The notes under the pieces: generated by a model
The model's input: only the letters and a program-made list of their open reading frames with translations
Told to the model about the DNA's origin: nothing
Databases searched by the model: none
Shown: one piece after another, positions 19,628 through 28,935 of the stretch
How positions within the stretch are numbered: the first letter of the stretch is position 1
How the letters are laid out: each line of letters opens with the position of its first letter
Assembly: GCA_014383215.1 (NCBI GenBank)
Contig: JACNIG010000287.1
Coordinates: 1 to 38,869 of the forward strand
From: Candidatus Desulfatibia vada
GTDB lineage: Bacteria; Desulfobacterota; Desulfobacteria; Desulfobacterales; UBA11574
Reading direction: 5' to 3'
DNA: 38,869 nucleotides
Position numbers and translations under genes: made by a program

Positions 19628-20302
19628 CTAATTTACCTGCACTGCAATATATACCAACGTTAGCATGGTAAACACAAAAGCCTGAATCGTACCGACAAAC
19701 GCTCCGAAAAAGGCATTCAGAAAAGGTGGTGTAATAAGATTGAACGTCAGATAAGACACCACCAGAATGATAATCGAGCCGCCCATAATGTTGCCGAAGA
19801 GACGAAAGGATATGGAAACAACTTTGGCCATTTCTCCGATAATATTCAACGGTGCCATAATAAACATCGGCTCGCAGTAGTCTTTCAGATACCGCTTTAA
19901 TCCTTTGGCCTTGATCCCGGCATGATGGGCCAGAACAAATCCCATAAGTCCGTAGCTCAAAGGCGTGTTGAGATCCTTGGTGGGCTCTTCAAGGTGGGGA
20001 ATGATCCCCAGCCAGTTGCAGAGCAGCAGGAACATGAACAGGGCGCATATCATGGGAGCGTATTTCTTGGACATTTCCTCTCCCAGCGCATCCTCGGTCA
20101 GGCCGTAAAGAAAGTTGATAAATAGTTCACCGACAACCTGAACGGGCCCTGGAATGATGCTTTTTTTTCTGGCGGCCAAAAACCCGAAGCATAGCAGCGC
20201 TGTAATGGCGATCCAGGTCATTACAATAACTTCAAGGTTAAACGTCAAATCACGACCCATAACATGAACGATCAGCTGGTGGATTCTACCTAAATCTTCC
20301 AT
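19628..20302 (-). CDS. atpB: F-type ATP synthase subunit a
   Basis: Conserved Arg helix VVSISFRLFGNIMGG; PTKDLNTPLSYGL. Confidence 0.95.
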   Translation of the reverse strand: MEDLGRIHQLIVHVMGRDLTFNLEVIVMTWIAITALLCFGFLAARKKSIIPGPVQVVGELFINFLYGLTEDALGEEMSKKYAPMICALFMFLLLCNWLGIIPHLEEPTKDLNTPLSYGLMGFVLAHHAGIKAKGLKRYLKDYCEPMFIMAPLNIIGEMAKVVSISFRLFGNIMGGSIIILVVSYLTFNLITPPFLNAFFGAFVGTIQAFVFTMLTLVYIAVQVN

Positions 20303-20315
20303 AACTCCTTATTCC

Positions 20316-20702
20316 CTATACCTGCTTTCCACGGGCAGACGATATCAGACCAAACACATGCTCCGCCAGAATAAAAAACTGAATCAAAAAGATCCCGAGC
20401 ATAGTTGAGAAAAGGTTGTATTGTTCAAGTTTAATCGCCATTACCAATGGCACGGCGATAATTATGTATCTGAAAAATATCGATCCGAAAGAAAACAAAT
20501 AGGTTTTACCCTTTGATTTTCCCAGTCTTAACGGGAGCGTTTCTCCCATTAAGACAAAATTGACGATGCCAAATACCGTTCCCAGGATCAAACCTTTCCC
20601 CACAGCCTGTTGACCGATCAGAATTAAGAAAAATCCGGCAAAAATAGCCGTCGTTATGGCCCTGGAACTGTATTTCTTCTGGGTCTGCCTAAGCGCTTCC
20701 AT
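20316..20702 (-). CDS. ATP synthase subunit I-like membrane protein
   Basis: Four predicted TMs, immediately upstream of atpB in the Fo operon. Confidence 0.75.
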   Translation of the reverse strand: MEALRQTQKKYSSRAITTAIFAGFFLILIGQQAVGKGLILGTVFGIVNFVLMGETLPLRLGKSKGKTYLFSFGSIFFRYIIIAVPLVMAIKLEQYNLFSTMLGIFLIQFFILAEHVFGLISSARGKQV

Positions 20703-20955
20703 TGTCGGAATCGTTATTATCCTCTATTTCGACGTCCGTTACTTCAAGAATTTGACGGTACACCACGACACCGCCGCCAATTACTCCTAAAATCGTAAAG
20801 ATCGCTACAAAAACACCTTTGGTTCCAAGCAGTCTGTCCAAATATCTTCCAACAAAAAAACAAAAAAAAATACAACCGGCCATTGTAAGGCCAAGTTGCG
20901 TTACAATCGAAAGGTTTTCAATCCAAGCGCGATTCTTTTTAAAGTCAAAAAACAT
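20689..20955 (-). CDS. AtpZ/AtpI-family small membrane protein
   Basis: LGLTMAGCIFFCFFVGRYLDRLLGTKGVFVAIFTILGVIGGGVVVYR is typical of AtpZ/FoF1 assembly-associated proteins. Confidence 0.8.
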   Translation of the reverse strand: MFFDFKKNRAWIENLSIVTQLGLTMAGCIFFCFFVGRYLDRLLGTKGVFVAIFTILGVIGGGVVVYRQILEVTDVEIEDNNDSDNGSA

Positions 20956-21322
20956 CTTGCCGCAATCGGCATCGGCCGCATCAATAAGCTTTTAAAATTG
21001 ATAAGTTATTTAATTTTCATGGACAATTCCACAAACAAAACGTAAGTCCCATAACAGAAATGATTCTACACTGTCAAGCAGATAAGTATTTTTTTGCGCA
21101 AGTCTGCCTAAAAATCTCATCTTGCGTTTAAGCGGTATTGTTCCGCTTTTAAGATGCATATTCACAACCGGTTTTAGTGCACGCTGCCGCACCCTCGCAC
21201 CCAAGCGTCTGGTCCTGATTCTTCATTGGATTTGCGAGTTAAAACTTCTAATTGCATTAAATAGCATTCTACTATATCGTAACGGCTAAATTGTAAGCAC
21301 TGAAATTACAAAAGCTTTTATT

Positions 21323-22312
21323 ATGCCACTATCTGCTGCTGAAAGATTGCGCCGCTTTTACAAGCGGTTTTCGGGCGATGACCACGTTTTGATTGTGATC
21401 AATGCCGATCCGGATGCCATTGCCAGTGCCAAGGCGGTCAAGAGATTGCTGTGGCGCAAAGTCTCAAGCGTAACCATATCCAACATCAATGACATCAAGC
21501 GCCCGGATAACATTGCCATGATCCGGCTTTTGGGAGTCGCCCTCGTTCCCATCGATGAAATCGACATAAGTCGCTATAGCCGTTTTGTAATCGTCGATTC
21601 TCAGCCGGACCATAATGAAATTTTTAAAACAATCAACCCGGACGTGATTATCGATCATCATCCTGAAACCGGTGTCCGGGCACCCTATCTGGATATCCGC
21701 CCAAAATACGGTGCTACTGCCAGCATAATGACCGAGTATTTAAGGGCCGCCAGAATCAAACCTGCGGCTAAACTGGCAACCGGCCTATTTTATGCCATTA
21801 AAACAGATACGGGTAATTTTGAGCGGCAAACGCAGCTTGAAGATTTGCGGGCCTTTCAGTTTCTTTACCGGCACGCCAATATACATCTTGCCGGCAAAAT
21901 TGAGAAATCCGACCTTAGGCTCGATTTCCTCGAATATTTTGAAATCGCTCTTGCTAAGATGCGCAGGCGCAAAAGCAGGATATTTGTTCATCTTGGTCCG
22001 GTAATAAACCCGGATGTATGTGTGATCATCGCAGATTTTTTCATGCGGATCGATTCTGTCAACTGGAGCATCGTCTCCGGTTTTTATAATAAAACTTTGA
22101 TTGTTGTATTCAGAAACGACGGAGTTCGCAAAAACGCCGGGGAATTGGCCCACAAGAGTTTTGGCCTTTACGGCTCTGCCGGCGGCCATAAAAACATGGC
22201 GCGTGCCGAGATTCCGGTTGAAAACCTAAAGCCGCCGGTTGACCCCCAGGATGAAAAAAAAGTGCTGCAGTGGATTATCAGACAGGTAGAAAAAAGAGCC
22301 GATCAAAAATAG
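21323..22312 (+). CDS. DHH family phosphoesterase (NrnA-like)
   Basis: INADPDAIASA, VIVDSQPDH, VIIDHHPETG and C-terminal DHHA1-like GSAGGHKNMARAEIP. Confidence 0.85.
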   Translation: MPLSAAERLRRFYKRFSGDDHVLIVINADPDAIASAKAVKRLLWRKVSSVTISNINDIKRPDNIAMIRLLGVALVPIDEIDISRYSRFVIVDSQPDHNEIFKTINPDVIIDHHPETGVRAPYLDIRPKYGATASIMTEYLRAARIKPAAKLATGLFYAIKTDTGNFERQTQLEDLRAFQFLYRHANIHLAGKIEKSDLRLDFLEYFEIALAKMRRRKSRIFVHLGPVINPDVCVIIADFFMRIDSVNWSIVSGFYNKTLIVVFRNDGVRKNAGELAHKSFGLYGSAGGHKNMARAEIPVENLKPPVDPQDEKKVLQWIIRQVEKRADQK

Positions 22313-22340
22313 TTTTGGGGACTAAATACAAGAATCAACA

Positions 22341-23126
22341 ATGACTTCTCAAGATGTCGAAATATATGTCTCCATTTTAGGTTCGGGTACATGCGTACCT
22401 TCCCTGCGGCGCAGTTCGTGTTCGGTCCTTATGCAAATTAACGACAATCTGCTGCTGTTTGATTCCGGCGCAGGCACCATGCGGCGCCTGCTTGAAGCCG
22501 GTAAAACTATTTTTGATATCTCGCATATTTTTTACAGCCACTTGCACCCTGACCATACCGGTGAACTGGCCTCTTTTTTGTTTGCCAACAAATATTCGGG
22601 GACAACTCGCCGGCAAATCCCCATTACTTGCGTAGCGGCTGAAGGTTTTGCAGCCTTTTATAAAAACTTAACAGCGGTATATGGAGACTGGATAGAACTT
22701 GGTCCGCAATTATTCAGCATTGTCGAATTAGACAAAAGCGCTGTTGATACTCGTCGTTTTAATGATTTTACAGTTACATCATGCCCCGTGGAACACATTG
22801 AGTCCAGCATCGCTTACAGGATTACCAGCGCCGGCGGCAAAACGGTCGTCTATTCGGGAGATACGGACTTTTCCGAAGAACTTGTTACGCTTTCTGAAAA
22901 TGCCGATATTCTGATTTGTGAAGCGGCCAACCCCGACGACCTCAAAGTTAAAGGGCACCTGACACCGTCTCTGGCCGGAGAAATAGCAACCCGTTCAAAT
23001 GTCGGCCAACTGGTCCTGACCCACTTTTATCCCGAATGCGATCAGGTCGATATTGAAAAAGAATGCCGGAAAACTTATACCGGTCCCCTGGTTCTGGCAG
23101 AAGATCTCATGAAAATCGAATTATAG
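22341..23126 (+). CDS. MBL-fold metallohydrolase (RNase Z-like)
   Basis: IFYSHLHPDHTGEL, KTVVYSGDTDFSEEL, LVLTHFYP. Confidence 0.88.
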   Translation: MTSQDVEIYVSILGSGTCVPSLRRSSCSVLMQINDNLLLFDSGAGTMRRLLEAGKTIFDISHIFYSHLHPDHTGELASFLFANKYSGTTRRQIPITCVAAEGFAAFYKNLTAVYGDWIELGPQLFSIVELDKSAVDTRRFNDFTVTSCPVEHIESSIAYRITSAGGKTVVYSGDTDFSEELVTLSENADILICEAANPDDLKVKGHLTPSLAGEIATRSNVGQLVLTHFYPECDQVDIEKECRKTYTGPLVLAEDLMKIEL

Positions 23127-23183
23127 CCAAATACCTTCAACCTGCATTTTCAAGAATACCTTTCCGGAAACAATGCTCTTTTT

Positions 23184-23388
23184 TTATTTTTCTCCAATGC
23201 AAAGAACCTTCTCCAGCTTGGCTGCAGCCTGCCTGCGCTTGACCGGATTCATGCGCGCCAGATTGAGCATCTTCCACTGGACGGCGGGCAGCCGCGCCGC
23301 CTTTCAAGGCAAAGCACGGCTGCTTGGCCACACTTGGCAGAAGGGCGACCAGCAGGCGCACCTGTTCAGTAAAGGGGTTGGCTTCCAC
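23184..23388 (-). pseudogene. Remnant of AbiEii-type nucleotidyltransferase toxin with internal deletion
   Basis: N-terminal fragment (GTG)EANPFTEQVRLLVALLPSVAKQPCFALKGG joined out of frame to C-terminal-like LPAVQWKMLNLARMNPVKRRQAAAKLEKVLCIGEK*. Confidence 0.65.
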
Positions 23389-23570
23389 TAGGCACCACCT
23401 TTGATCAGCATGCGCTTGCCCCGGCCCAAATCGATATGGTCGGTTTCAAGCGCCTGGCGCCAGGTGTGCCCATGGCGGTCGCTGAACCACAAAAAGAGGC
23501 GCTTGGCCTTTACCTGGGTGCAGGCTCGCAGCAAGGCGTGGAGCAGGTCCGGCCCCCATTCCAGGAATCA
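23388..23570 (-). pseudogene. Remnant of AbiEi-type antitoxin (C-terminal fragment)
   Basis: Minus-strand frame FLEWGPDLLHALLRACTQVKAKRLFLWFSDRHGHTWRQALETDHIDLGRGKRMLIKGGA*. Its TAG overlaps the GTG start of the toxin remnant. Confidence 0.65.
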
Positions 23571-23590
23571 ATCGTAATGTGTGACCGCTT

Positions 23591-23906
23591 TCAAATTGTT
23601 GAACTTTCTTCTGTAAAATTGCATCCTCCTCGGATGCGTTTCCGTGCCTTTGTCGCCCGTTTGCTTACAGACGAGTAGGACAGCCCGAACAACTCTCCAA
23701 TCTGCTGGCTGGTGTAAAAACCAGAGTTCCACAGAAGATAAAGCATCAGGTCCCGGTTCATCTTATCTAACATGGAAACGCGCAATGAATCTATGGTGTC
23801 CAGAAAAAAATGACGATCAGCATCACCTATAAAAATATCTTGCCCCTGATTACCTCAAGACAGAATGTGATACAAGGCACCTTTAAATTCAATCCGCGAC
23901 CCCAAA
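23591..23906 (-). pseudogene. Remnant of REP-associated tyrosine transposase (RAYT / Y1_Tnp), internal deletion plus nonsense codon
   Basis: Continuous minus frame SRIEFKGALYHILS*GNQGQDIFIGDADRHFFLDTI fused to the C-terminal HTH region DKMNRDLMLYLLWNSGFYTSQQIGELFGLSYSSVSKRATKARKRI. A TGA sits where CGA (Arg of the SRGN motif) is expected. Confidence 0.75.
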
Positions 23907-24000
23907 TTTCGGCAACAGACAGGGCAAAAAGGACTTTCAGTTTGGCACGACCGCCCTGGCTGTCTGCTGAAGTGACATGTTCTGCCACGTCTATCCTAAT

Positions 24001-24405
24001 TTACCAAAGACTTTGAACATATTGATAATTTAAGATTCTTTTGTCTTTTGTAAGAATCGTGGCATTCTCTTCTCGCGCCGTTGCCACAATTATCTGATCT
24101 GCCGGATCGTCATGGAAAGGCTCTGGGAGTATTGTTGAGCGGTAGGCTATCACGGGTGTAAGATGGACAAATCTGAGTTTTGGCATTTCCAAAGCGGCAT
24201 TGATCCACTCCTCCGGGTTGTAGGAAATACCAAGCTTCTCTTTTTCTAAAAGCTTACTGAATTCCCAAGGTGAAATTGCAGATAATAGAAGTTCATCATA
24301 TCTATCTGTGTTTTCAATCAGTTTTGTGACTTTCGGCGACAGATTTTGAGGGCGCATATTCCACCAAACCCAGGTATGAGTATCAAGCAGGTATTTTATT
24401 GACAT
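24001..24405 (-). CDS. PIN-domain toxin, VapC-like
   Basis: YLLDTHTWVWW ... SAISPWEFSKL ... DPADQIIVATAREENATILTKDKRI. Confidence 0.9.
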   Translation of the reverse strand: MSIKYLLDTHTWVWWNMRPQNLSPKVTKLIENTDRYDELLLSAISPWEFSKLLEKEKLGISYNPEEWINAALEMPKLRFVHLTPVIAYRSTILPEPFHDDPADQIIVATAREENATILTKDKRILNYQYVQSLW

Positions 24406-24629
24406 GCTTCCCACAACCCTTCGCCAAGCGGAGTGATTATATCCTTTTCGAAAACAAAAGCATCTGAAAGCATTCCTGCTGTGGGTTTCATGACGGATTT
24501 GCGATAGGGAACGACTTGAGCAAGGGGCTTACCTCTTTTCGTTATGACGATGGTTTCTTGGGATTTTGCGACCTCGTTTAATACCTTTAACGCATGTGCC
24601 TTAAATTCACTTATGGCCATTGTTTTCAT
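24396..24629 (-). CDS. Phd/YefM-family antitoxin
   Basis: MKTMAISEFKAHALKVLNEVAKSQETIVITKRGKPLAQVVPYR. Overlaps the toxin gene. Confidence 0.9.
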   Translation of the reverse strand: MKTMAISEFKAHALKVLNEVAKSQETIVITKRGKPLAQVVPYRKSVMKPTAGMLSDAFVFEKDIITPLGEGLWEACQ

Positions 24630-25012
24630 TCGACCACCCCCTTTTTTTTCAAAAATAGTCAATTAAAATGGTCAAGTCAAGAGGAAATGTCAAAAGTTAT
24701 ATTGGGCAGAACGTGCCGGTGAGCAGCGGCATTAAAAGTTGGAAAGCTAAAAGCTGCTTTTGAAATCAGAAATTATTAAATAGCTTGAACCGCAGGATAA
24801 TTGCCGCCTGCCCCACTTGTTGATTATGCTAACATGTTGAATTAACGAATAATATATCTTTTATTCACTATTCAAGATTTGACACCATTTGCCAACGATT
24901 ATGTCGTGAATATTGCTTGTGTTTTTTGATTAGGGTGGCTATTTTGATATGAAAATGCTATTTGGAGGCCAGGGAATACTTGGTCTTGGGTCATTGTTTC
25001 TTCTGAGGTTGC

Positions 25013-25672
25013 ATGAGATATTATCCAATCTGTCTTGACATACAAAATCGTAATTGTTTAGTGGTGGGAGGGGGCTCCGTCGGCACTCGCAAGGTGATTA
25101 CCCTTTTGAGCTGCGGGGCCAATGTAACCGTCGTCAGTCCGGCCCCAAGCGCACACTTGCAGGAACTGGCCAATAACGGATCAGTCATGATGAAAAATCG
25201 ACCTTTCCGATTTGCTGATCTGGCCGGCATGTTTCTGGTTTGCAGTGCAACCGACGACCAGGAGCTGAACCGACAAATTCATGCAAACGCAGAAGATCTT
25301 GGTATGCTGTGCAATGTAGCGGATCGCCCTGAAGTGTGCAATTTTATTCTGCCTTCGATTGTAAACCGCGGGGATTTGATCATTGCTATCTCTACTTCGG
25401 GCCAAAGCCCTGCTTTTGCAAAAAAACTGCGCAAGGATCTCGCAAAGGTTTTCGGAAACGAATATGCCGAATTTCTAAAATTAATGGGTGCTGTCCGCAA
25501 AAAGCTGTTAAGCCGGGACCACCGGCCGGAGGCCCATAAGCATCTTTTTGAACAGCTGATCAACGGGGATCTTGTTGCTATGATTAAAGAGCATCAATAC
25601 GAAGCTATCAATGCCCTGTTGTTTAAAATTCTTGGCAAAGGGTACGAGTTCGAATCATTAATGAACGAGTAA
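25013..25672 (+). CDS. Precorrin-2 dehydrogenase/sirohydrochlorin ferrochelatase-like (siroheme synthase N-domain)
   Basis: YYPICLDIQNRNCLVVGGGSVGTRKVITLLSCGANVTVVSP ... CNVADRPEVCNFILPSIVNRGDLIIAISTSGQSPAFAK. Confidence 0.92.
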   Translation: MRYYPICLDIQNRNCLVVGGGSVGTRKVITLLSCGANVTVVSPAPSAHLQELANNGSVMMKNRPFRFADLAGMFLVCSATDDQELNRQIHANAEDLGMLCNVADRPEVCNFILPSIVNRGDLIIAISTSGQSPAFAKKLRKDLAKVFGNEYAEFLKLMGAVRKKLLSRDHRPEAHKHLFEQLINGDLVAMIKEHQYEAINALLFKILGKGYEFESLMNE

Positions 25673-25705
25673 GCCTCGTGAAAACGCGCACCAATGGTGG
25701 CATAA

Positions 25706-26527
25706 GTGGAAATTATTATTCTCATTACAATCATTTTCTACCTGCTGAGCACAGCCGGCTACTTTGCCTATCTTTTCCGGCAAAAAAACTATCTTCAGCA
25801 AACAGGCTACTACCTGCTCGCCGCCGGTTTTGTGTTGCATACCATGGCGCTTGCATACGGGTTTATTCAATCCGAACAGATCCCCGTTAAAAACCTTTTT
25901 GAAACGCTCTCGATAGCCTGCTGGGCCATTGCCGGTGTTTTTCTGATCTTGCAATATAAATTCAAGCTTAAGATTCTGGGGATATATGCTGCTCCGCTTT
26001 TGACCATTGTCATGGCGCTTGCATCCCGGCTGCCCAAGGAACCGGTGCAGGTTGAAAACATTTATAACAACCTCTGGTTTATTGTTCATATTATCGCAGT
26101 GTTTATCGGTGAAGCCTCATTTGCTCTGGCTTGCGGAGTGGGGCTTTTATATCTCGTCCAGGAACACGCCATTAAGACCAAACATCACGGTTTTTTTTTC
26201 AGACGACTCCCTTCTTTGGAGCTGCTTGATTCCACCGGGTATGGATGTATCGTCGCCGGTTTTACCATGCTCTCTTTAGGCCTTGTGTCCGGTTTCGTGT
26301 ATGCCAAATTGGTCTGGGGTAAATTCTTGAGCTGGGATCCCAAAGAGGTCTGGGCGGGTATAACCTGGCTTTTGTATGCTGCTTTGCTCCATCAGCGCCT
26401 TATCGCCGGGTGGCGCGGACGCAGAGCGGCAGTTATGGCCATAATTGGCTTTGCAGCCGTTTTATTTACTTTTTTTGGTGTCAACTTCCTGTTAAAGGGG
26501 CATCACGGAGAATTTACCCGCTGGTAA
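25706..26527 (+). CDS. Cytochrome c biogenesis protein CcsA/HemX-like
   Basis: Multi-TM with WGKFLSWDPKEVWAGITWLLYAALLHQRL (CcsA tryptophan-rich motif). GTG start. Confidence 0.9.
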   Translation: MEIIILITIIFYLLSTAGYFAYLFRQKNYLQQTGYYLLAAGFVLHTMALAYGFIQSEQIPVKNLFETLSIACWAIAGVFLILQYKFKLKILGIYAAPLLTIVMALASRLPKEPVQVENIYNNLWFIVHIIAVFIGEASFALACGVGLLYLVQEHAIKTKHHGFFFRRLPSLELLDSTGYGCIVAGFTMLSLGLVSGFVYAKLVWGKFLSWDPKEVWAGITWLLYAALLHQRLIAGWRGRRAAVMAIIGFAAVLFTFFGVNFLLKGHHGEFTRW

Positions 26528-26533
26528 AGCGTC

Positions 26534-27802
26534 ATGGATGAGATTGTTTTATTAGGCATAAATCACAAAACAGCACCTATAGAACTCCGGGAATGCCTTG
26601 CTTTCTCGAATGAAGAGACCCTTGCCGCCCTGGAAACATTTAAAGCATCGCCGGTAATCAGTGAAGTGATGGTTATTTCCACCTGCAACCGGGTTGAAAT
26701 TTTACTTGCCACCGAAAACCAAACCAAAGCTGCGGAAACCGCCAAAACGTACCTGTCTGCTTCCAAAAAACTGCCGGTAGCTAAATTTGAACAAGCCCTT
26801 TATACCCACTGCGGCGATGAAGCTGTGCGCCATATCTTCAAGGTCGCCGCCAGTCTCGATTCAATGATGGTGGGAGAACCCCAGATCCTGGGACAAATCA
26901 AAGAAGCTTATCATACCGCCTCCTTAAAAAAGACTTCCGGTGTTCTTTTAAACCGACTGCTGCATCGCGCTTTTTTCGTAGCAAAGCGTGTGCGCTCTGA
27001 AACCGGAATCGGAGACCATGCCGTATCGATAAGTTATGCAGCTATCGAATTAGGTAAAAAAATATTCGGTTCCCTTGAAGGCAAAAAAGCGTTGCTCGTC
27101 GGAGCTGGCGAAATGGCTGAACTGGCCGTGGAACACCTGCTTCGAAACAAATCCGGTGATATCTTTGTTGCCAACAGAACTTTCGAGCGCGGGGTAAAGC
27201 TGGCTCAAAAATTCAACGGCCAGGCCGTTCGATTTGAAGAAATCGTAGACTGTCTGCAGATTGTGGATATTATCATCAGCTCAACAGGGTCGCCTGATTT
27301 TATTATCACCCGTGATCAAGTCAAAGGAATCATGCGCATCCGGCGCAACCGCCCTCTTTTCTTTATTGATATTGCCGTGCCGCGCGATATCGATCCGGCC
27401 ATAAACCGGCTTAACAATGCTTATGTGTATGATATTGATGACTTACAAGGGATCATCGAAGAAAATATTGAAGAGCGCAACCGCGAAGCGATCAAAGGTG
27501 CAAGAATTGTCGATGAGTCTGTAATTCATTTCCGGCAGTGGTATGAGAACCTGAGCGCGGTTCCCACCATCGTTGCGTTGAGGGAAAAAATGAATTCTAT
27601 TGCAGAAACGGAAATCAAAAAAACCCTCCAGTCTTTAAGCCATTTGTCGGATCAAGATCACCAGGCTATTACAAAGATGGCGAACGCCATGGTCAATAAA
27701 ATCCTGCATGACCCGACCCGCTTGCTTAAAAGCAATGAGGACCATGGTGAAAAATCTGATCATCTTGATATTACAAGAAAACTTTTTGGACTGGACGAGT
27801 AA
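26534..27802 (+). CDS. hemA: Glutamyl-tRNA reductase
   Basis: GINHKTAPIELRE, STCNRVEI, SLDSMMVGEPQILGQIKEAY. Confidence 0.97.
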   Translation: MDEIVLLGINHKTAPIELRECLAFSNEETLAALETFKASPVISEVMVISTCNRVEILLATENQTKAAETAKTYLSASKKLPVAKFEQALYTHCGDEAVRHIFKVAASLDSMMVGEPQILGQIKEAYHTASLKKTSGVLLNRLLHRAFFVAKRVRSETGIGDHAVSISYAAIELGKKIFGSLEGKKALLVGAGEMAELAVEHLLRNKSGDIFVANRTFERGVKLAQKFNGQAVRFEEIVDCLQIVDIIISSTGSPDFIITRDQVKGIMRIRRNRPLFFIDIAVPRDIDPAINRLNNAYVYDIDDLQGIIEENIEERNREAIKGARIVDESVIHFRQWYENLSAVPTIVALREKMNSIAETEIKKTLQSLSHLSDQDHQAITKMANAMVNKILHDPTRLLKSNEDHGEKSDHLDITRKLFGLDE

Positions 27803-27853
27803 AGAATCCTGGCCCAAAGGACCAGGTTGTTAGGACTAAAAAAGGAGGTTGTT

Positions 27854-28792
27854 TTGAAAAAAACCGTGTTTTTATTTCCCGGCCAGGGATCTCAGGCTGT
27901 TGGTATGGGTCAGGACTTTTACCAGGAATTCGATTTTGTTAAAGAAATTTTCGACATGGCAGAGGAAATTGCCAAGATAAACCTCTCGAAGCTGTGCTTT
28001 AATGGACCCCTCGAAGATCTTACCGCAACGGTCAACCTGCAGCCGGCCATCACCGCAGTTAATCTCGCTTGTCTGGCCGCCATTGAAAAAGAGGGCATAA
28101 AACCTGATATCACCGCCGGCCACAGCCTCGGCGAATACAGTGCACTATGTGCCTCCGGCGTTGTTTCAAAACCGGATACGTTCAGGCTTGTCTTTAAAAG
28201 AGGTCTGCTAATGCATCGGGAATCAACCAAGCATAAAGGAGCTATGCAGGCTATTGTCGGACTGCCCATCGATGCTGTTCAACAGATAGTCGCCGAGGCT
28301 CAACAGGACGGTGTCATTGCCGTGGCCAACCACAACGCCGAACTACAGATTGTTATTACAGGTGCCCCGGATCCGGTCAAGAAAGCTGCATCGCTGGCAG
28401 TATCACAACGCGCGCGAGCCATACCTTTAAAAGTGAGCGGAGCCTGGCATAGCGATTTGATTAAAGGAGCCGAAGATGAGTTCACAGATTTTCTGAACAC
28501 ATTTACGTTTATCGCTCCGGAAAGGCCCGTTATTATGAACGTTACGGGCGCTTTGGTCGAAAATCCCGATGCAATAAAAGCGCTTATGGCCCAACAACTG
28601 TGCAGCCCCGTCAAATGGTATGACACCATATGCAAACTTATCGAGGACCGGGTGGAATACTTTGTCGAAGTCGGCCCGGGCAAAGTACTAACCGGTTTAT
28701 TAAAAAAGATTTTGCCCAAGGATTATCCTTGCAAAATTTATAACATCAACAGCATGCGGCATCTGGAACAATTTTTTAAAGAAATCACGTGA
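27854..28792 (+). CDS. fabD: Malonyl CoA-acyl carrier protein transacylase
   Basis: VFLFPGQGSQAVGMGQDF, AGHSLGEYSAL, VGPGKVLTGL. TTG start with AAAGGAGG RBS. Confidence 0.93.
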   Translation: MKKTVFLFPGQGSQAVGMGQDFYQEFDFVKEIFDMAEEIAKINLSKLCFNGPLEDLTATVNLQPAITAVNLACLAAIEKEGIKPDITAGHSLGEYSALCASGVVSKPDTFRLVFKRGLLMHRESTKHKGAMQAIVGLPIDAVQQIVAEAQQDGVIAVANHNAELQIVITGAPDPVKKAASLAVSQRARAIPLKVSGAWHSDLIKGAEDEFTDFLNTFTFIAPERPVIMNVTGALVENPDAIKALMAQQLCSPVKWYDTICKLIEDRVEYFVEVGPGKVLTGLLKKILPKDYPCKIYNINSMRHLEQFFKEIT

Positions 28793-28935
28793 CTTGCATC
28801 TGGGGCATAATTGTTTATATTGTTCTAACGGACGTAATAACGGAAACTTTTTTTCTTTACATAGCAATTCTTGTGATGTAATATTAGCTTTTCAGTAAAA
28901 ATAGATGCAATACAGTAACAGTTAAAGGTCTGATT

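Noticed and set aside
18939-19631. 230-aa plus-strand ORF opposite the four-hairpin atpE
   Set aside because: Antisense to a clear c-subunit gene. It mirrors the repeated Gly/Ala-rich codons and has no independent family signature.
23173-23678. Plus-strand ORFs 72 aa and 80 aa
   Set aside because: Antisense to the reconstructed abiE remnants, which explain the sequence better.
23940-23960. TGGCACGACCGCC as another sigma-54 promoter
   Set aside because: The -24 half matches, but there is no TTGC element at the required spacing.
27808-27826. CCTGGCCC-AAA-GGACCAGG hairpin between hemA and fabD
   Set aside because: Short, one mismatch, no T-run. Could be an intercistronic hairpin but evidence is insufficient.
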